This document shows, piece after piece, positions 1-6,783 of a DNA stretch of 7,618 bases. How positions within the stretch are numbered: position 1 is the stretch's first letter; every line of letters starts with the position of its first letter. The DNA is taken from contig JAGLQD010000193.1 in the NCBI GenBank assembly GCA_023136985.1, positions 1 to 7,618 of the forward strand, given 5' to 3'. The notes beneath the pieces were generated by a model that worked only from the letters and a program-made list of their open reading frames with translations, had not been told where the DNA came from and searched no databases. The DNA comes from Candidatus Sabulitectum sp. (GTDB taxonomy: Bacteria > Fermentibacterota > Fermentibacteria > Fermentibacterales > JCC-6). Made by a program: the position numbers and the translations under genes.

Positions 1-427
1 AATCTCTGGGATCTCTAACTCTCTTGTATAAAATTCTCGCCCCTGAGGCCTGCTGTCTGAAAGATTCAACATGACTTGCAATGGAATTCTCTAGAATGTT
101 ATCCCCCAGGATCACCACGAAATTCTCTCCTCCGACAAATGCTCTTGCCAGACCGATGGCCTGGGCAATTCCACCCTCTCCTGTCTGATATGCATAGTTC
201 AAACTCCGGAAACCAAATTCTCTTCCATCACCAAGCAGCTGCATGAAGCTTCCTGCGCTGTTTCCTCCAGTAACCACCATGACATCTCTGATCCCTGCAT
301 CAGCGAGGGTTTGAAGCGGATAGTAGATCATAGGTCTGTCGTAAACCGGAAGAAGATGCTTGTTTGTAATGCTTGTGAGAGGTCTTAATCTGGTCCCAAG
401 ACCTCCTGCCAGAACAACACCCTTCAT
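1..427 (-). CDS. rmlA: Glucose-1-phosphate thymidylyltransferase, RmlA/RfbA-like (3' part beyond window)
   Basis: This nucleotidyltransferase joins glucose-1-phosphate and dTTP to give dTDP-glucose plus pyrophosphate, the first step toward dTDP-rhamnose and other dTDP-6-deoxysugars in the cytoplasm. The 142 visible residues open with the nucleotide-binding signature GGLGTRLRPLT (8-18), followed by NKHLLP with the conserved Lys23, then YDRPMIYYPL (29-38), GEGGIAQA (83-90) and LGDN with the metal-binding Asp109. The wording NKHLLP and TGGN (53-56) resembles the RmlA-like branch common in archaea and candidate phyla more than E. coli RmlA. The ATG at 427 has an AAGGAG box six bases upstream. The frame stays open to the left edge, so the C-terminal half is missing. 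It follows the propeller gene by 10 bases and is clearly in the same operon. Family assignment is firm. Exact sugar or nucleotide specificity is inferred, since no rmlB, rmlC or rmlD lies in the window. Confidence 0.9.
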   Translation of the reverse strand, partial: MKGVVLAGGLGTRLRPLTSITNKHLLPVYDRPMIYYPLQTLADAGIRDVMVVTGGNSAGSFMQLLGDGREFGFRSLNYAYQTGEGGIAQAIGLARAFVGGENFVVILGDNILENSIASHVESFRQQASGARILYKRVRDPRD

Positions 428-433
428 ATCAAA

Positions 434-439
434 CTCCTT
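434..439 (-). promoter_or_regulatory. Ribosome binding site of the rmlA-like gene
   Basis: AAGGAG lies six bases before the ATG at 427-425. Its first two bases are also the last two of the TAA stop codon (440-438) of the upstream propeller gene. A ribosome terminating there covers the next initiation site, which suggests translational coupling and confirms the chosen start. Confidence 0.75.
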
Positions 440-2591
440 ATCTTACAAGTGCGAATTTCAGTAATCCTGCTTCTGAATCCGGCTGGTCTATGTGCAGGAA
501 GTAAATTCCTGATGCTGCAGGATCGCCATTAATGTTCAATCCATTCCAGGCTATATCATCGCGGCCAGTGGATAGAAACTCGAAGACAAGAGAACCGTTC
601 AGATCATAGATCCTGATCTTCGCAGGTGTATCGGGAATCCCTGCAACGCCAAGTATATCGCCATTGCCTGGCATGAACGGGTCGGGATAGACCACGGCAA
701 TTGAGCCATTACCGGAAAGACCCGACTCAAGTGCTCCCTGCCAGAAACCATGATCGGTGGCCATCCAGAGATCACCATTATCACTGTCTACTGTAAAAGC
801 GTAAATATTGCCCTCTATCAACGGACTGTTGAACGTGGTGTATTCCTCAATGACTCCTGATGCTCTAAAGTATCTTTTCAGTCCTTCGCCTGTGGAAACC
901 CATACACTTCCCAGAGCATCGCATTTAAGAGCGATCACTCCCATATCGATCTCACTGACTTCTGTAACGATCCCATCCTGGATATATGCCAGACCTGATG
1001 CTGTGCCTGCATATACCACGCCGGAACGATCAATGGCCAGAGAGGTCACAAGGGAAGAGGGAAGACCGTCCTGAGTGGTATACGATTCTCTTACCTCTCT
1101 AAGATCTCCGTCAACGTAGGCAAGACCGCCATCTGTTCCCACCCAGCAGTATCTTCCGCCGGTGGGCAGTACAGCGTTCACTTCTTTGCTTGGCAAACCG
1201 GAGGAACCAGTGATACTCACAAATGATATGGCGGTTGAGTCACCGGGAGTCCAGGTCAATCGACTCACTCCACTGGTTTCAGTTTCAAAAAGCGTTCTGT
1301 GGCCAAACCAGACATTGTTCTCATCTCCCTGTTCAGCACAGAAGACTCTGTCATTCACCAGGCCATCGTTGCTGTCGAAGTGAATTGTGTTTACAACGGT
1401 TCCATCCTGCCACGAGAGCCAGTCAATGCCATAGCCCACTGAAGAGACAAATACTCCGCTCCCAGAAGGGCAGATGGCAAAACTCTGAGTGGCATATGTC
1501 ATAAACTGTGTTACTGACTGCCACTGCCCATCTGCAAGTACCGAAGCTCCTGCACGGTTGCTTGAAGTCCAGATACTGCCGTCTGAAAGAATGGTGCAAT
1601 CTCTCAGATCATTGGATACAGGTCCGGATTCCGGAAAGGTTCTTCTCCAGGAGCCACTGCTGCGAAGGGTGGCCAGCCCGGCTCCTGAAAGCCTGTTGTC
1701 AGCGTATGTATTGGCCAGGACACCGCACAATATGTTGTTATACCACACAAGACCTGTAAGCGCATTTCCATGCAGATTCGAGTGGTAACCCTGCCATACT
1801 CCGTTCTTTAGAATGAAACTCTGGTTTGTACAACCCACTGCAAGCCCGCCTGCTCCCCAGGCTATTGAAGAAATATTTCCGCTTGGAAAGAGAAGCTCCT
1901 TCTCCCATTGCTGACCCGGTGGTTTAAGGAACAGCCCTGCAGTTGTAGCTGCCCAGAGGGTATCATTCTGCCATTCCAAAGCTGTAATTGAGACAGGATC
2001 GATGTTCTGAGCAGCCCATGAACTTTCCTCACCGGGGTCTGCTGATCCCGCAAGAAAGACAAGGCCAGCTGTTGTGCCAACATACAGACCTGAATCTGAA
2101 GGGGAAAGACAGGTAACATTGTCGGACGGAAGACCACCATTGGTAGAAAGCGTGGTGAACGTTTCAAAGAAACCGAATTCTCTGATACACAAGCCCTGTG
2201 TGCTTGCTGCGTAGATAACAGAATCCGCAAAAGTTTGATTGATACCCAGATTCAAGGGAAGACCATCGATCTGATTGAAATGGGTTTTTTGTCCATCCGG
2301 GGTGAACATGTCTATTCCGCCACCGTTCATTGATACCCACAAATTTCCTGACTGATCGTAGTTCACATGGGAAACCCTGTCGTATGACAGCTTACCGGGG
2401 AATGTCCAGCCGGAATCCGCAACAAGTTCTTCCCCTGTTTCTGAGTAGTGAGAAAAGAGAAGACCACCTGAAGTGGCTGCCAGAATAACATCACCTCTGA
2501 TAATAATTCCGCTGCCCCCTCCATAATGAGGGAAATGCTCCCACTGGGTAACTCTTCCGAAAAGGGCGGCAAAAATAAGAAATATGCTCAC
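438..2591 (-). CDS. Probable secreted beta-propeller (Reg_prop-like) protein with C-terminal FlgD/sorting-like Ig domain
   Basis: A 717-residue protein of unknown role. After a hydrophobic N-terminus (SIFLIFAALFG, 2-12) it consists almost wholly of repeats like the propeller of hybrid two-component sensors: a GLP-type turn, a short strand, then LW(V/A)(G/A)T..GL. I count 14 blade-like units between about residues 33 and 620; clear ones include LYVGTTAGL, LWAATTAGL, CWVGTDGGL and VYAGTASGL. Residues about 630-717 form an Ig-like module: YPDPFMPGNG, then IRIYDLNGSLV, IAWNG and ASGIYFLHI, ending LLKFALVR. It resembles FlgD-like or type-A sorting domains. There is no histidine kinase, receiver or transmembrane anchor, so it is not itself a sensor kinase. 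I prefer the GTG at 2591 to the ATG at 2609, because GGGAGGAG precedes the GTG and the GTG forms a GTGA overlap with the upstream stop. The ATG would place the gene 22 bases inside its neighbour. The signal peptide is weak because it lacks a basic n-region. A surface or periplasmic role tied to the glycan is inferred only from the operon. Confidence 0.85.
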   Translation of the reverse strand: MSIFLIFAALFGRVTQWEHFPHYGGGSGIIIRGDVILAATSGGLLFSHYSETGEELVADSGWTFPGKLSYDRVSHVNYDQSGNLWVSMNGGGIDMFTPDGQKTHFNQIDGLPLNLGINQTFADSVIYAASTQGLCIREFGFFETFTTLSTNGGLPSDNVTCLSPSDSGLYVGTTAGLVFLAGSADPGEESSWAAQNIDPVSITALEWQNDTLWAATTAGLFLKPPGQQWEKELLFPSGNISSIAWGAGGLAVGCTNQSFILKNGVWQGYHSNLHGNALTGLVWYNNILCGVLANTYADNRLSGAGLATLRSSGSWRRTFPESGPVSNDLRDCTILSDGSIWTSSNRAGASVLADGQWQSVTQFMTYATQSFAICPSGSGVFVSSVGYGIDWLSWQDGTVVNTIHFDSNDGLVNDRVFCAEQGDENNVWFGHRTLFETETSGVSRLTWTPGDSTAISFVSITGSSGLPSKEVNAVLPTGGRYCWVGTDGGLAYVDGDLREVRESYTTQDGLPSSLVTSLAIDRSGVVYAGTASGLAYIQDGIVTEVSEIDMGVIALKCDALGSVWVSTGEGLKRYFRASGVIEEYTTFNSPLIEGNIYAFTVDSDNGDLWMATDHGFWQGALESGLSGNGSIAVVYPDPFMPGNGDILGVAGIPDTPAKIRIYDLNGSLVFEFLSTGRDDIAWNGLNINGDPAASGIYFLHIDQPDSEAGLLKFALVR

Positions 2592-3517
2592 AGTCTCTCC
2601 TCCCACCATTTGTAAAGCAGCTCAAGGCTTTTCTCAAGGGAATTCTCGGGGGTCCAGCCAAGAGTTTTCAGTTTAGCCGGACTGCCGATCTGGCAAAACT
2701 GGTCTTCCTGGCGAAGAAGTCGCGGATCAGTCATCGTGCTGAGCCCTGCCCCGGGGATACTTGTTATAAGAGTTAGAAGATCCCCTATGGAATTCCCGTT
2801 GCCTGAACAGACATTGTATACTTCTCCGTGCTGACCGTTTGCAAGAAGAGAGGCATAGGCCATAACAACATCATCAATGTATAGATAGTCTCTTACGGCA
2901 TTAAGGTTTCCAGTGCTGATCACTCCTTCGCCTGATCTGACTGAACGAATGACCCTTCTACAGAAGGATGGTAGAACAAAGTGCCCTGCCTGTCCCGGGC
3001 CGAAATGCGGGAATGAGCGTGCGATCACATTTTGAACCCCGGAGTCACTTATCAGTTTTTCTGCTTCTAGTTTACTTTCACCGTAGGGGCTTTTGGGGTC
3101 AAGTGGAGATAACTCATGCAGTATATCTTTAGAGGGTTTGTAAACCTCTGCTGAACTTGCAAAGAGGAGCAGAGCGTCCCCGGCTACTTCCTTCAGCCAG
3201 CGGAGAACGCTTCGGGTTCCCTCATAATTAACACTCATAACCTTTTCTTCACTGGTATGTGAATGCGCAACAGAGCTGAGCCCTGCCAGGTGAATAACAT
3301 ACCGTACCTGTCCCAGAGAGCCGGGAGGAGGTCCTGGAAGTTTCCAGGCTATTTTTCTTACCCCTTCAGGAGCCTGAAAGTCAGTATTGATATCTGTGGC
3401 AATATCCCCTTTACCCAAATGGAAGAGCTTCATGAGCCTGGAGCCCACAAAACCCGCTGCACCTGTGACCAGGACAGGTCCATCATCCAGGGTAAAATCA
3501 CCTATGACTCTGCTCAA
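2588..3517 (-). CDS. NAD(P)-dependent epimerase/reductase (extended SDR), GDP-4-keto-6-deoxymannose reductase-like
   Basis: A 309-residue extended short-chain dehydrogenase acting on a nucleotide sugar in the cytoplasm. The Rossmann motif GAAGFVG is at 19-25, with HLAG at 76-79 and SSAEVY at 121-126. The catalytic pair is Tyr145 and Lys149 (SPYGESK). The substrate half reads FGPGQAGHFVLPSF (172-185), GNLNAVRDYLYIDD (203-216), GEVYNVCSG (231-239), then DPRLLR (264-269) and LGWTP (286-290). The FGPGQ, GNL.AVRD and EVYNV.SG combination is typical of RMD-type enzymes that reduce GDP-4-keto-6-deoxymannose to GDP-D-rhamnose. That assignment comes from family memory and is moderately sure; a dTDP- or UDP-sugar 4-epimerase or reductase remains possible. 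The start is a TTG (3517-3515) overlapping the murB stop as TTGA, with GGGAG seven bases upstream. The next in-frame ATG (Met29) lies beyond the Rossmann motif, so TTG is the credible start. It ends in a GTGA overlap with the propeller gene. Confidence 0.88.
   Translation of the reverse strand: MSRVIGDFTLDDGPVLVTGAAGFVGSRLMKLFHLGKGDIATDINTDFQAPEGVRKIAWKLPGPPPGSLGQVRYVIHLAGLSSVAHSHTSEEKVMSVNYEGTRSVLRWLKEVAGDALLLFASSAEVYKPSKDILHELSPLDPKSPYGESKLEAEKLISDSGVQNVIARSFPHFGPGQAGHFVLPSFCRRVIRSVRSGEGVISTGNLNAVRDYLYIDDVVMAYASLLANGQHGEVYNVCSGNGNSIGDLLTLITSIPGAGLSTMTDPRLLRQEDQFCQIGSPAKLKTLGWTPENSLEKSLELLYKWWEERL
2597..2604 (-). promoter_or_regulatory. Ribosome binding site that sets a GTG start
   Basis: GGGAGGAG lies five bases before the GTG at 2591-2589 (seven bases counted from GGAGG). 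It falls downstream of the ATG at 2609 in the same frame, so it cannot serve that ATG. It therefore decides the start of the propeller gene in favour of GTG. Confidence 0.75.
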
Positions 3518-4419
3518 TTGAGTTCTCCCAGTTGTCTGATCTCTCTTTTCAATGTAATTCCACTTGCCTGCTTTACCCTGAGGATCACATGATCTATCAG
3601 CTGCATCACATCAGAACTTGTTGCTCCACCGGTGTTCTCAATGAAATTTGCATGGATGGAGGAAACAACTGCTCCTCCCATCCTCGTTCCTTTTAAACCG
3701 CTATCCTCAATCAGCTTCCCCGGGGGAGGTCCGCCTTCAGGGCGGCGAAATACACTTCCGGCATTGGGTACCTGAAGCGGGAACTTCTCTCTTCTCAACT
3801 TGAGAATTTCCCTGGCTTCTCTTCGAAGGTCTGTTCGGCTTTTCCCATTATCAGAAAGCTTTAAAGTAACGCTTATTACCACAGTGTCTTCATTCTGGAA
3901 TCGACTGGTTCTGTAACCGAAACCGCAGTCATCAGCTGTAAGATAATCAATCGAGCCCCTGGTATGAACCACCGTGACCTCTTTCACCAGTTCTGATATG
4001 GAAGAACCGTAAGCACCTGCATTCATGAAAACAGCTCCACCTGCTGTGCCTGGAATACCCACTGCAAAAGTCAGCCCCCCCAGACCCAGAGAGCAGGCAG
4101 CACCTGCCATTGATGGAAGGTGAGCACCGCCTCCTGCGGTAAGAATGGGCCCGTTGAATGAGAATTCCGCAAGTTTCCCCCGGAGCAGAACAACCACACC
4201 GTGCCACCCTTCCGTAGGAGCAAGAAGATTTGAGCCTTTGCCCACCACAACCCATGGAAGCGAATTCTCTGAGAGGAATCCAATTGTGTCCTGCAGCTCC
4301 TTCGCGGTGTTCGCCACGACTGAAGCAGCAGGGCCGCCGATGCCCCATGTTGTGTATTCAGCCAGCTCTATAACACGAAATCTGTCAGGGGCGATCCTCA
4401 TTGCCTTATCAAAGATCAT
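3514..4419 (-). CDS. murB: UDP-N-acetylenolpyruvoylglucosamine reductase
   Basis: MurB uses FAD and NADPH to reduce UDP-GlcNAc-enolpyruvate to UDP-N-acetylmuramate, the second committed cytoplasmic step of peptidoglycan precursor synthesis. The 301 residues carry the family marks in order: WGIGGPA (25-31), the FAD-binding GKGSNLL (60-66), GIPGTAGGAVFMNAGAYG (121-138), YRTS with Arg170 (169-172), NAGSVFRRP with the proton-donor Ser222 (219-227), GKLIEDSGLKG (234-244), HANF (256-259) and LKREIRQLG with Glu293 (290-298). Length and the GSVF.RP wording match the shorter type II enzymes of the Staphylococcus/Bacillus kind. All catalytic residues are present, so it should be active. The ATG at 4419 overlaps the previous stop as ATGA, and a nine-base GGAGGTGAT lies upstream. 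Its place among polysaccharide genes, instead of a division and cell-wall cluster, is unusual. A seven-G run at 4081-4075 is in frame and causes no break. Confidence 0.96.
   Translation of the reverse strand: MIFDKAMRIAPDRFRVIELAEYTTWGIGGPAASVVANTAKELQDTIGFLSENSLPWVVVGKGSNLLAPTEGWHGVVVLLRGKLAEFSFNGPILTAGGGAHLPSMAGAACSLGLGGLTFAVGIPGTAGGAVFMNAGAYGSSISELVKEVTVVHTRGSIDYLTADDCGFGYRTSRFQNEDTVVISVTLKLSDNGKSRTDLRREAREILKLRREKFPLQVPNAGSVFRRPEGGPPPGKLIEDSGLKGTRMGGAVVSSIHANFIENTGGATSSDVMQLIDHVILRVKQASGITLKREIRQLGELN
3525..3529 (-). promoter_or_regulatory. Ribosome binding site supporting a TTG start
   Basis: GGGAG lies seven bases before the TTG at 3517-3515, inside the last codons of murB. It supports the rare TTG as the real start, as no ATG or GTG lies nearby in that frame before the nucleotide-binding motif. 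Confidence 0.65.
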
Positions 4420-5354
4420 TTCCGGTAATCACCTCCGCGAAGTCCTATAAGGCAAGCCCCTACGGCGAGATATGTAAAGAGGACAGAAGGTCTGCCGTGA
4501 TTCTCTGCAAATCTAAGGACTGTTCTGTACACAGATCCCATAAGTGCCGCACGGGTGAGCATTCTCATAAAACAGAGATGAACCGGCTTTGAGAATAGAG
4601 GTTCAACCCACTGGCTGCCCAGCAACCGGTTAATATCGGGGTGTTTGTCAAGCATGTATCTCAAACCTGTTCCACCGTATTCAAGCATCTTTTCGGAATG
4701 TTTACGCACAGATACATCATCCAGGTGATCTACTGCCAGATCCGGTTCCCAGTGGAAAGACACACCTGACTCGTGCAACCGGTAACCCAGTTCTGTATCC
4801 TCACCACCGTAACGGTTTATGGCAGTGTCAAAACCTCCCGCCTCTTCAAGAAGAGTACGGGTTATGGAAAGATTTCCTGTAATGAAGTAATTCCATGGGA
4901 ATTCGCCAGCAGCAGCATTTCCCATAGCTCTGCTGTCAAACCATTTCTGCCATGGAGTAGCTTTATCGCTATACGCATTGACCCTTCGGCCCATAACAAC
5001 ATCGGAGCCTGTTTCGTGACGGATCTCAAGATGTCTTCTAAGAAGAGATGGAGCAAACTCAAGATCTGCATCCATAAGCAGTGCTACACGGGCTTCAGAT
5101 GCTTTCAATGCCTGGTTTCTGGCTTTCGGCCTGACTCCTCCGGGATAAATTCTTAACACCTTCAAAGAACACAGCTCTGGAAGTTCTTCCAGCTGCCGGG
5201 AGAATTCCTGTGCGACAGGGATATCGCTTCCATCGTCTGCTATAACGAGTTCCCACGGGCTTTGAATATCTTGAGCAGCAAGGCTTTCAAGGAATCTTAT
5301 GAATGTGTCACCGCCATTTTTTACCGGTACCAGAACGGAGATATCAGGAATCAT
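4416..5354 (-). CDS. Family 2 (GT-A) glycosyltransferase
   Basis: A 312-residue glycosyltransferase expected to add one sugar from a nucleotide donor to a lipid-linked glycan at the cytoplasmic face of the inner membrane. The N-terminus SVLVPVKNGG (6-15) is the typical GT2 opening. ADDGS (39-43) binds the nucleotide, RPKARNQAL (75-83) follows, and MDADLEF (94-100) holds the DXD metal site (Asp95, Asp97). GGFDTAINRYGGEDTELGYRL (starting at 173) contains the acidic GED motif (184-186) of the acceptor and catalytic region and resembles the galactosyltransferase C-terminal domain. A hydrophobic stretch near the C-terminus (about 289-305) may attach the protein to the membrane. The ATG at 5354 lies 11 bases inside the flippase gene with GGAAGG eight bases upstream. 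The gene ends in an ATGA overlap with murB. The family is certain; donor, acceptor and linkage cannot be read from the sequence. Confidence 0.93.
   Translation of the reverse strand: MIPDISVLVPVKNGGDTFIRFLESLAAQDIQSPWELVIADDGSDIPVAQEFSRQLEELPELCSLKVLRIYPGGVRPKARNQALKASEARVALLMDADLEFAPSLLRRHLEIRHETGSDVVMGRRVNAYSDKATPWQKWFDSRAMGNAAAGEFPWNYFITGNLSITRTLLEEAGGFDTAINRYGGEDTELGYRLHESGVSFHWEPDLAVDHLDDVSVRKHSEKMLEYGGTGLRYMLDKHPDINRLLGSQWVEPLFSKPVHLCFMRMLTRAALMGSVYRTVLRFAENHGRPSVLFTYLAVGACLIGLRGGDYRK
4428..4436 (-). promoter_or_regulatory. Strong ribosome binding site of murB
   Basis: GGAGGTGAT is a full nine-base complement of the usual 16S rRNA 3' tail and is the longest such match among the starts in this window. 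It ends eight bases before the ATG at 4419-4417. It sits inside the last codons of the glycosyltransferase gene, so murB can be translated strongly even though it is internal to the operon. Confidence 0.7.
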
Positions 5355-6783
5355 TGATGTTGCCTTCCGGTATTTTCAGTGCATCGCCTGTTCCCAGAGA
5401 TCTGAGCACCTGGATTATCATCACGGTCACAGCAGTTCCTGCAAGAATGGCGATCATTCTGTAGTTGGGATCCATCCCGGACAAGGGCCCGGAGAAAACC
5501 GGTACGATCACCATGACAACCACTGCGAAAAAGCTCACTGGAAATACTTTTCTTCCTATCCAGAACAGAGACAGAGCCATGAACATGTTTGTTGCAAGGG
5601 TGGCAAAGGCTGCTCCTACTGCTCCGGCTACTGGAATCAATCTCAGATTGAATCCTATGTTGATAACTGCACCGAAAGCTGTCATCCATCCTATGTATGT
5701 CGTCTGACCGGTAAGAAGGGGTGCAGTTTGAGATATGGTGAACAGCGCATACATGGCGGCAGATCCTGCGATCCATGGAAGTACTTTTGCTGCTGGCAGC
5801 CAGGCACCCCCTCCAAAGACCGATACGATCTCGTTTGACAGAAGAGCCAGGATCATAGCAGCCCAGTTTACTGTTACCATGAATAGAAGGCCGGTTCTAC
5901 CCAGCTCGTCCATTCTTCCGCCCTCTTTTTTCTTTCTGAATATGTACCGGTGCCAGGCCATACTGAACCCCAGTGTGAGCGGGGTAAGAATAAGAACGGC
6001 CCGCCCGGCCCATTCATACCAGCCGCTCTGCGCCAGATCTGTGGAAATAGTTCTGAGCATGAACATATCCGCGCTGGACAGCACAAGAAGAGCAAGACTT
6101 GCCGGTACAAGTGGCAGGCTGAACGCAAGCATGCTTCCTGTAAGTTTTTCCGGCACAGGAACAGAAGAAGATTTTTTTGTAAATTTCCATACAAAGAAAA
6201 AGGAAAAGATCACAGCCAGAATAGTAGGAAACCAGCGAGCTTCGAGAAAAGACTTTATGGCATCTGCTGTGTCAACCGATCTGAGAAGGAAGAAAAGCAG
6301 CCCCAGAGAAACCATTCCTCTGGCGAATTGAATAAGGAAATAAGTGCCTGCCATTCCTTCTGCCCTTGGCATGGAAAGGGCAACCTGCAGCAGAGCCACA
6401 GAACCGCCAAGAGCGAGAGCATGAAGAAGAAGGGACGGATTCGTAATATGAAGAAGAGAGGATATCCTGCTTCCAAGGGTTACAACCAGCACTGCTGCAA
6501 TCAGCAGAGGAATAAGAGGAAGTATTATTGATCGCTTAAGAACGGCTCTGTGAGCATCGGTGTGGTGCCAGGCTCTGATTATGGAAGCAGGAAGACCAAG
6601 AACCACTATTCCGGCAATGATCTCACTGATTATTCTTACAACACCCAGCTCACCTGCCTGCTCCGGGGTAAGAAATGAGCTCATAAAGGGAAGGAAGGCA
6701 AACTGAACAAGACCACTTACCACCATGGCCAGCGCATAAAGAAGGGTTTCTTTTGCCAGGTCTCTCTGGCCTGATCCGGTCAT
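5344..6783 (-). CDS. Wzx-type polysaccharide flippase (MOP superfamily)
   Basis: A 479-residue integral inner-membrane protein that probably moves undecaprenyl-diphosphate-linked oligosaccharide from the cytoplasmic to the periplasmic leaflet. It shows about 14 hydrophobic segments, roughly at 14-37, 47-66, 84-104, 118-137, 147-168, 184-201, 217-237, 258-279, 297-318, 334-352, 362-380, 385-409, 413-432 and 442-460. Short basic loops fit cytoplasmic sides (FTKKSSS at 201-207, FRKKKEGGR at 282-290). The opening pattern, a short polar N-terminus, then FLPFMSSFLTPEQAGELGVV (30-49), is typical of polysaccharide_synt/Wzx proteins, in which a helix is followed by LTP.E.G. The ATG at 6783 forms a TAATG junction with the stop of the previous gene; no strong ribosome site is visible, so reinitiation is likely. 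The 3' end overlaps the GT2 gene by 11 bases. Lipid II or teichoic-acid exporters of the same superfamily are alternatives, but the two glycosyltransferases and nucleotide-sugar genes favour a surface glycan. Confidence 0.92.
   Translation of the reverse strand: MTGSGQRDLAKETLLYALAMVVSGLVQFAFLPFMSSFLTPEQAGELGVVRIISEIIAGIVVLGLPASIIRAWHHTDAHRAVLKRSIILPLIPLLIAAVLVVTLGSRISSLLHITNPSLLLHALALGGSVALLQVALSMPRAEGMAGTYFLIQFARGMVSLGLLFFLLRSVDTADAIKSFLEARWFPTILAVIFSFFFVWKFTKKSSSVPVPEKLTGSMLAFSLPLVPASLALLVLSSADMFMLRTISTDLAQSGWYEWAGRAVLILTPLTLGFSMAWHRYIFRKKKEGGRMDELGRTGLLFMVTVNWAAMILALLSNEIVSVFGGGAWLPAAKVLPWIAGSAAMYALFTISQTAPLLTGQTTYIGWMTAFGAVINIGFNLRLIPVAGAVGAAFATLATNMFMALSLFWIGRKVFPVSFFAVVVMVIVPVFSGPLSGMDPNYRMIAILAGTAVTVMIIQVLRSLGTGDALKIPEGNINDS

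Noticed and set aside
438..2591. Propeller protein as a hybrid two-component regulator
   Set aside because: Although the repeats resemble that family's sensor part, there is no transmembrane segment after the propeller and no kinase, receiver or DNA-binding domain; the chain ends in an Ig-like domain.
2589..2609. ATG at 2609 as start of the propeller gene
   Set aside because: The strong GGGAGGAG lies downstream of it and fits the GTG at 2591, which also gives a compact GTGA junction like those elsewhere in the operon.
4075..4081. Seven-G run in murB as a possible phase-variation tract
   Set aside because: Seven bases is short for phase variation, the frame is intact, the run encodes conserved Gly-Gly, and murB is an essential type of gene.
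84..5205. Frequent GAATTC/GAATTCTC words as a possible dispersed repeat
   Set aside because: They fall inside coding frames as ordinary codon combinations such as Glu-Asn-Ser, with no shared flanks or regular spacing.
6172..6178. A AAA AAA heptamer in frame in the flippase gene, a possible -1 slippery site
   Set aside because: It encodes Lys-Lys in a basic loop. I see no convincing downstream stem-loop, and the -1 frame runs into a Cys-rich shadow sequence with no recognisable domain.
5299..6531. Long plus-strand open frames (about 180-200 codons) opposite the flippase and GT2 genes
   Set aside because: The minus-strand products are clear members of known families covering the same bases. 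The plus-strand translations show no domain, are rich in Cys, His, Arg and Ser, and look like mirror-frame shadows.
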